Shown here: piece by piece, positions 7,719-7,822 of the stretch
How the letters are laid out: each line of letters opens with the position of its first letter
How positions within the stretch are numbered: position 1 is the first letter of the stretch
Assembly: GCA_003456175.1 (NCBI GenBank)
Contig: DMPB01000075.1
Coordinates: 39,842 to 47,663, forward strand
Direction of reading: 5' to 3'
DNA: 7,822 nt
Source: Chitinophagaceae bacterium
GTDB taxonomy: Bacteria > Bacteroidota > Bacteroidia > Chitinophagales > Chitinophagaceae
Made by a program: the position numbers and the translations under genes
The notes under the pieces: model-generated
The model's database searches: none
What the model was told of the DNA's origin: nothing
What the model saw: only the letters and a program-made list of their open reading frames with translations

Positions 7719-7745
7719 AAAGAGCAACATTTATTGTTGCTCTTT
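7719..7745. terminator. Probable bidirectional intrinsic terminator after the flavin-protein gene
   Basis: A perfect 11-bp stem (7719-7729 with 7735-7745, core GAGCAACA) has a five-base loop TTTAT and begins two bases after the stop codon. On the minus strand the right arm side ends in six T (7721-7716), the classic form. On the plus strand the tract is only CTTTCACTT, so termination is probably stronger for a minus-strand gene arriving from the right. This fits a convergent partial gene at the edge. Confidence 0.85.
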
Positions 7746-7763
7746 CACTTGCTATTATAGCCA

Positions 7764-7777
7764 CCTTACGGTAAATG
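7764..7777 (-). repeat. Iterated word CATTTACCGTAAGG, copy D
   Basis: This exact copy lies on the minus strand (CCTTACGGTAAATG on plus), 18 bases from the preceding terminator hairpin. Read on the minus strand it follows a TAA stop by one base, giving the same 18 bases as copy A after the M14 gene. Its placement relative to stop and hairpin therefore mirrors copy A. Confidence 0.8.
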
Positions 7778-7778
7778 C

Positions 7779-7822
7779 TTATTCACCTTCGATACGGGAT
7801 GATTTTTTATGATAGCCTTTAG
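7779..7822 (-). CDS. Probable C-terminal end of an unidentified minus-strand gene (partial)
   Basis: Only 13 full codons and the stop are visible, reading …KGYHKKSSRIEGE and ending in TAA (7781-7779). The product cannot be identified from so little. It is called because the hairpin at 7719-7745 has its best T-tract on the minus strand, and because the stop, single base and iterated word repeat the arrangement after the M14 gene. A second minus-strand frame (…KAIIKNHPVSKVNKHLP), ending inside the iterated word, is also open here and cannot be excluded. Confidence 0.4.
   Translation of the reverse strand, partial: KGYHKKSSRIEGE

Noticed and set aside
7775..7822. Short plus-strand frame MLIHLRYGMIFYDSL at the right edge
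   Set aside because: It is only 15 codons, starts inside the iterated word, and the terminator's T-run points to a minus-strand gene instead.

Overview
The window looks like an ordinary chromosomal stretch of an AT-rich Bacteroidota bacterium, most likely in or near the Chitinophagaceae. The evidence is the protein families and their sequence style (a Bacteroidota-type M14 peptidase with a glutamine-amidotransferase-like tail, a secreted S10 carboxypeptidase), the use of TTA, CAA and AAT codons, and the lack of Shine-Dalgarno sequences at all three visible start codons. This placement is an inference from style, not from a marker gene.

Layout from left to right: (1) a plus-strand M14 zinc carboxypeptidase that enters already in frame at the left edge and ends at 2458; (2) a convergent gap with a GC-rich perfect hairpin; (3) a minus-strand SNF2-family helicase (2544-5366); (4) a gap with an intrinsic terminator for the next gene; (5) a minus-strand secreted S10 serine carboxypeptidase (5470-6969); (6) a 130-bp divergent promoter region; (7) a plus-strand flavin-reductase-like FMN-binding protein (7100-7717); (8) a convergent gap with a terminator that could work in both directions, followed by what is probably the last few codons of a minus-strand gene running off the right edge. 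No RNA genes, CRISPR array, insertion sequence or defence cluster is visible.

The genes do not form an obvious pathway. The M14 and S10 enzymes are both predicted to be exported or secreted carboxypeptidases and could both serve peptide scavenging, but they are in separate transcription units. Terminator-like hairpins isolate each unit, so the helicase and the flavin protein are probably unlinked housekeeping or accessory functions.

The most unusual signal is not a gene. The 14-base word CATTTACCGTAAGG occurs four times exactly in 7.8 kb. There is one copy in each of the three gaps that contain a gene 3' end, next to the terminator hairpin each time, and one copy inside the flavin-protein gene. 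The promoter-only gap has none. Three more near-copies sharing the 13-mer CCTTGCGGTAAAT lie inside coding regions. Two of the exact copies sit one base after a TAA stop codon with 18 identical bases. This looks like a highly iterated genomic word of unknown role.
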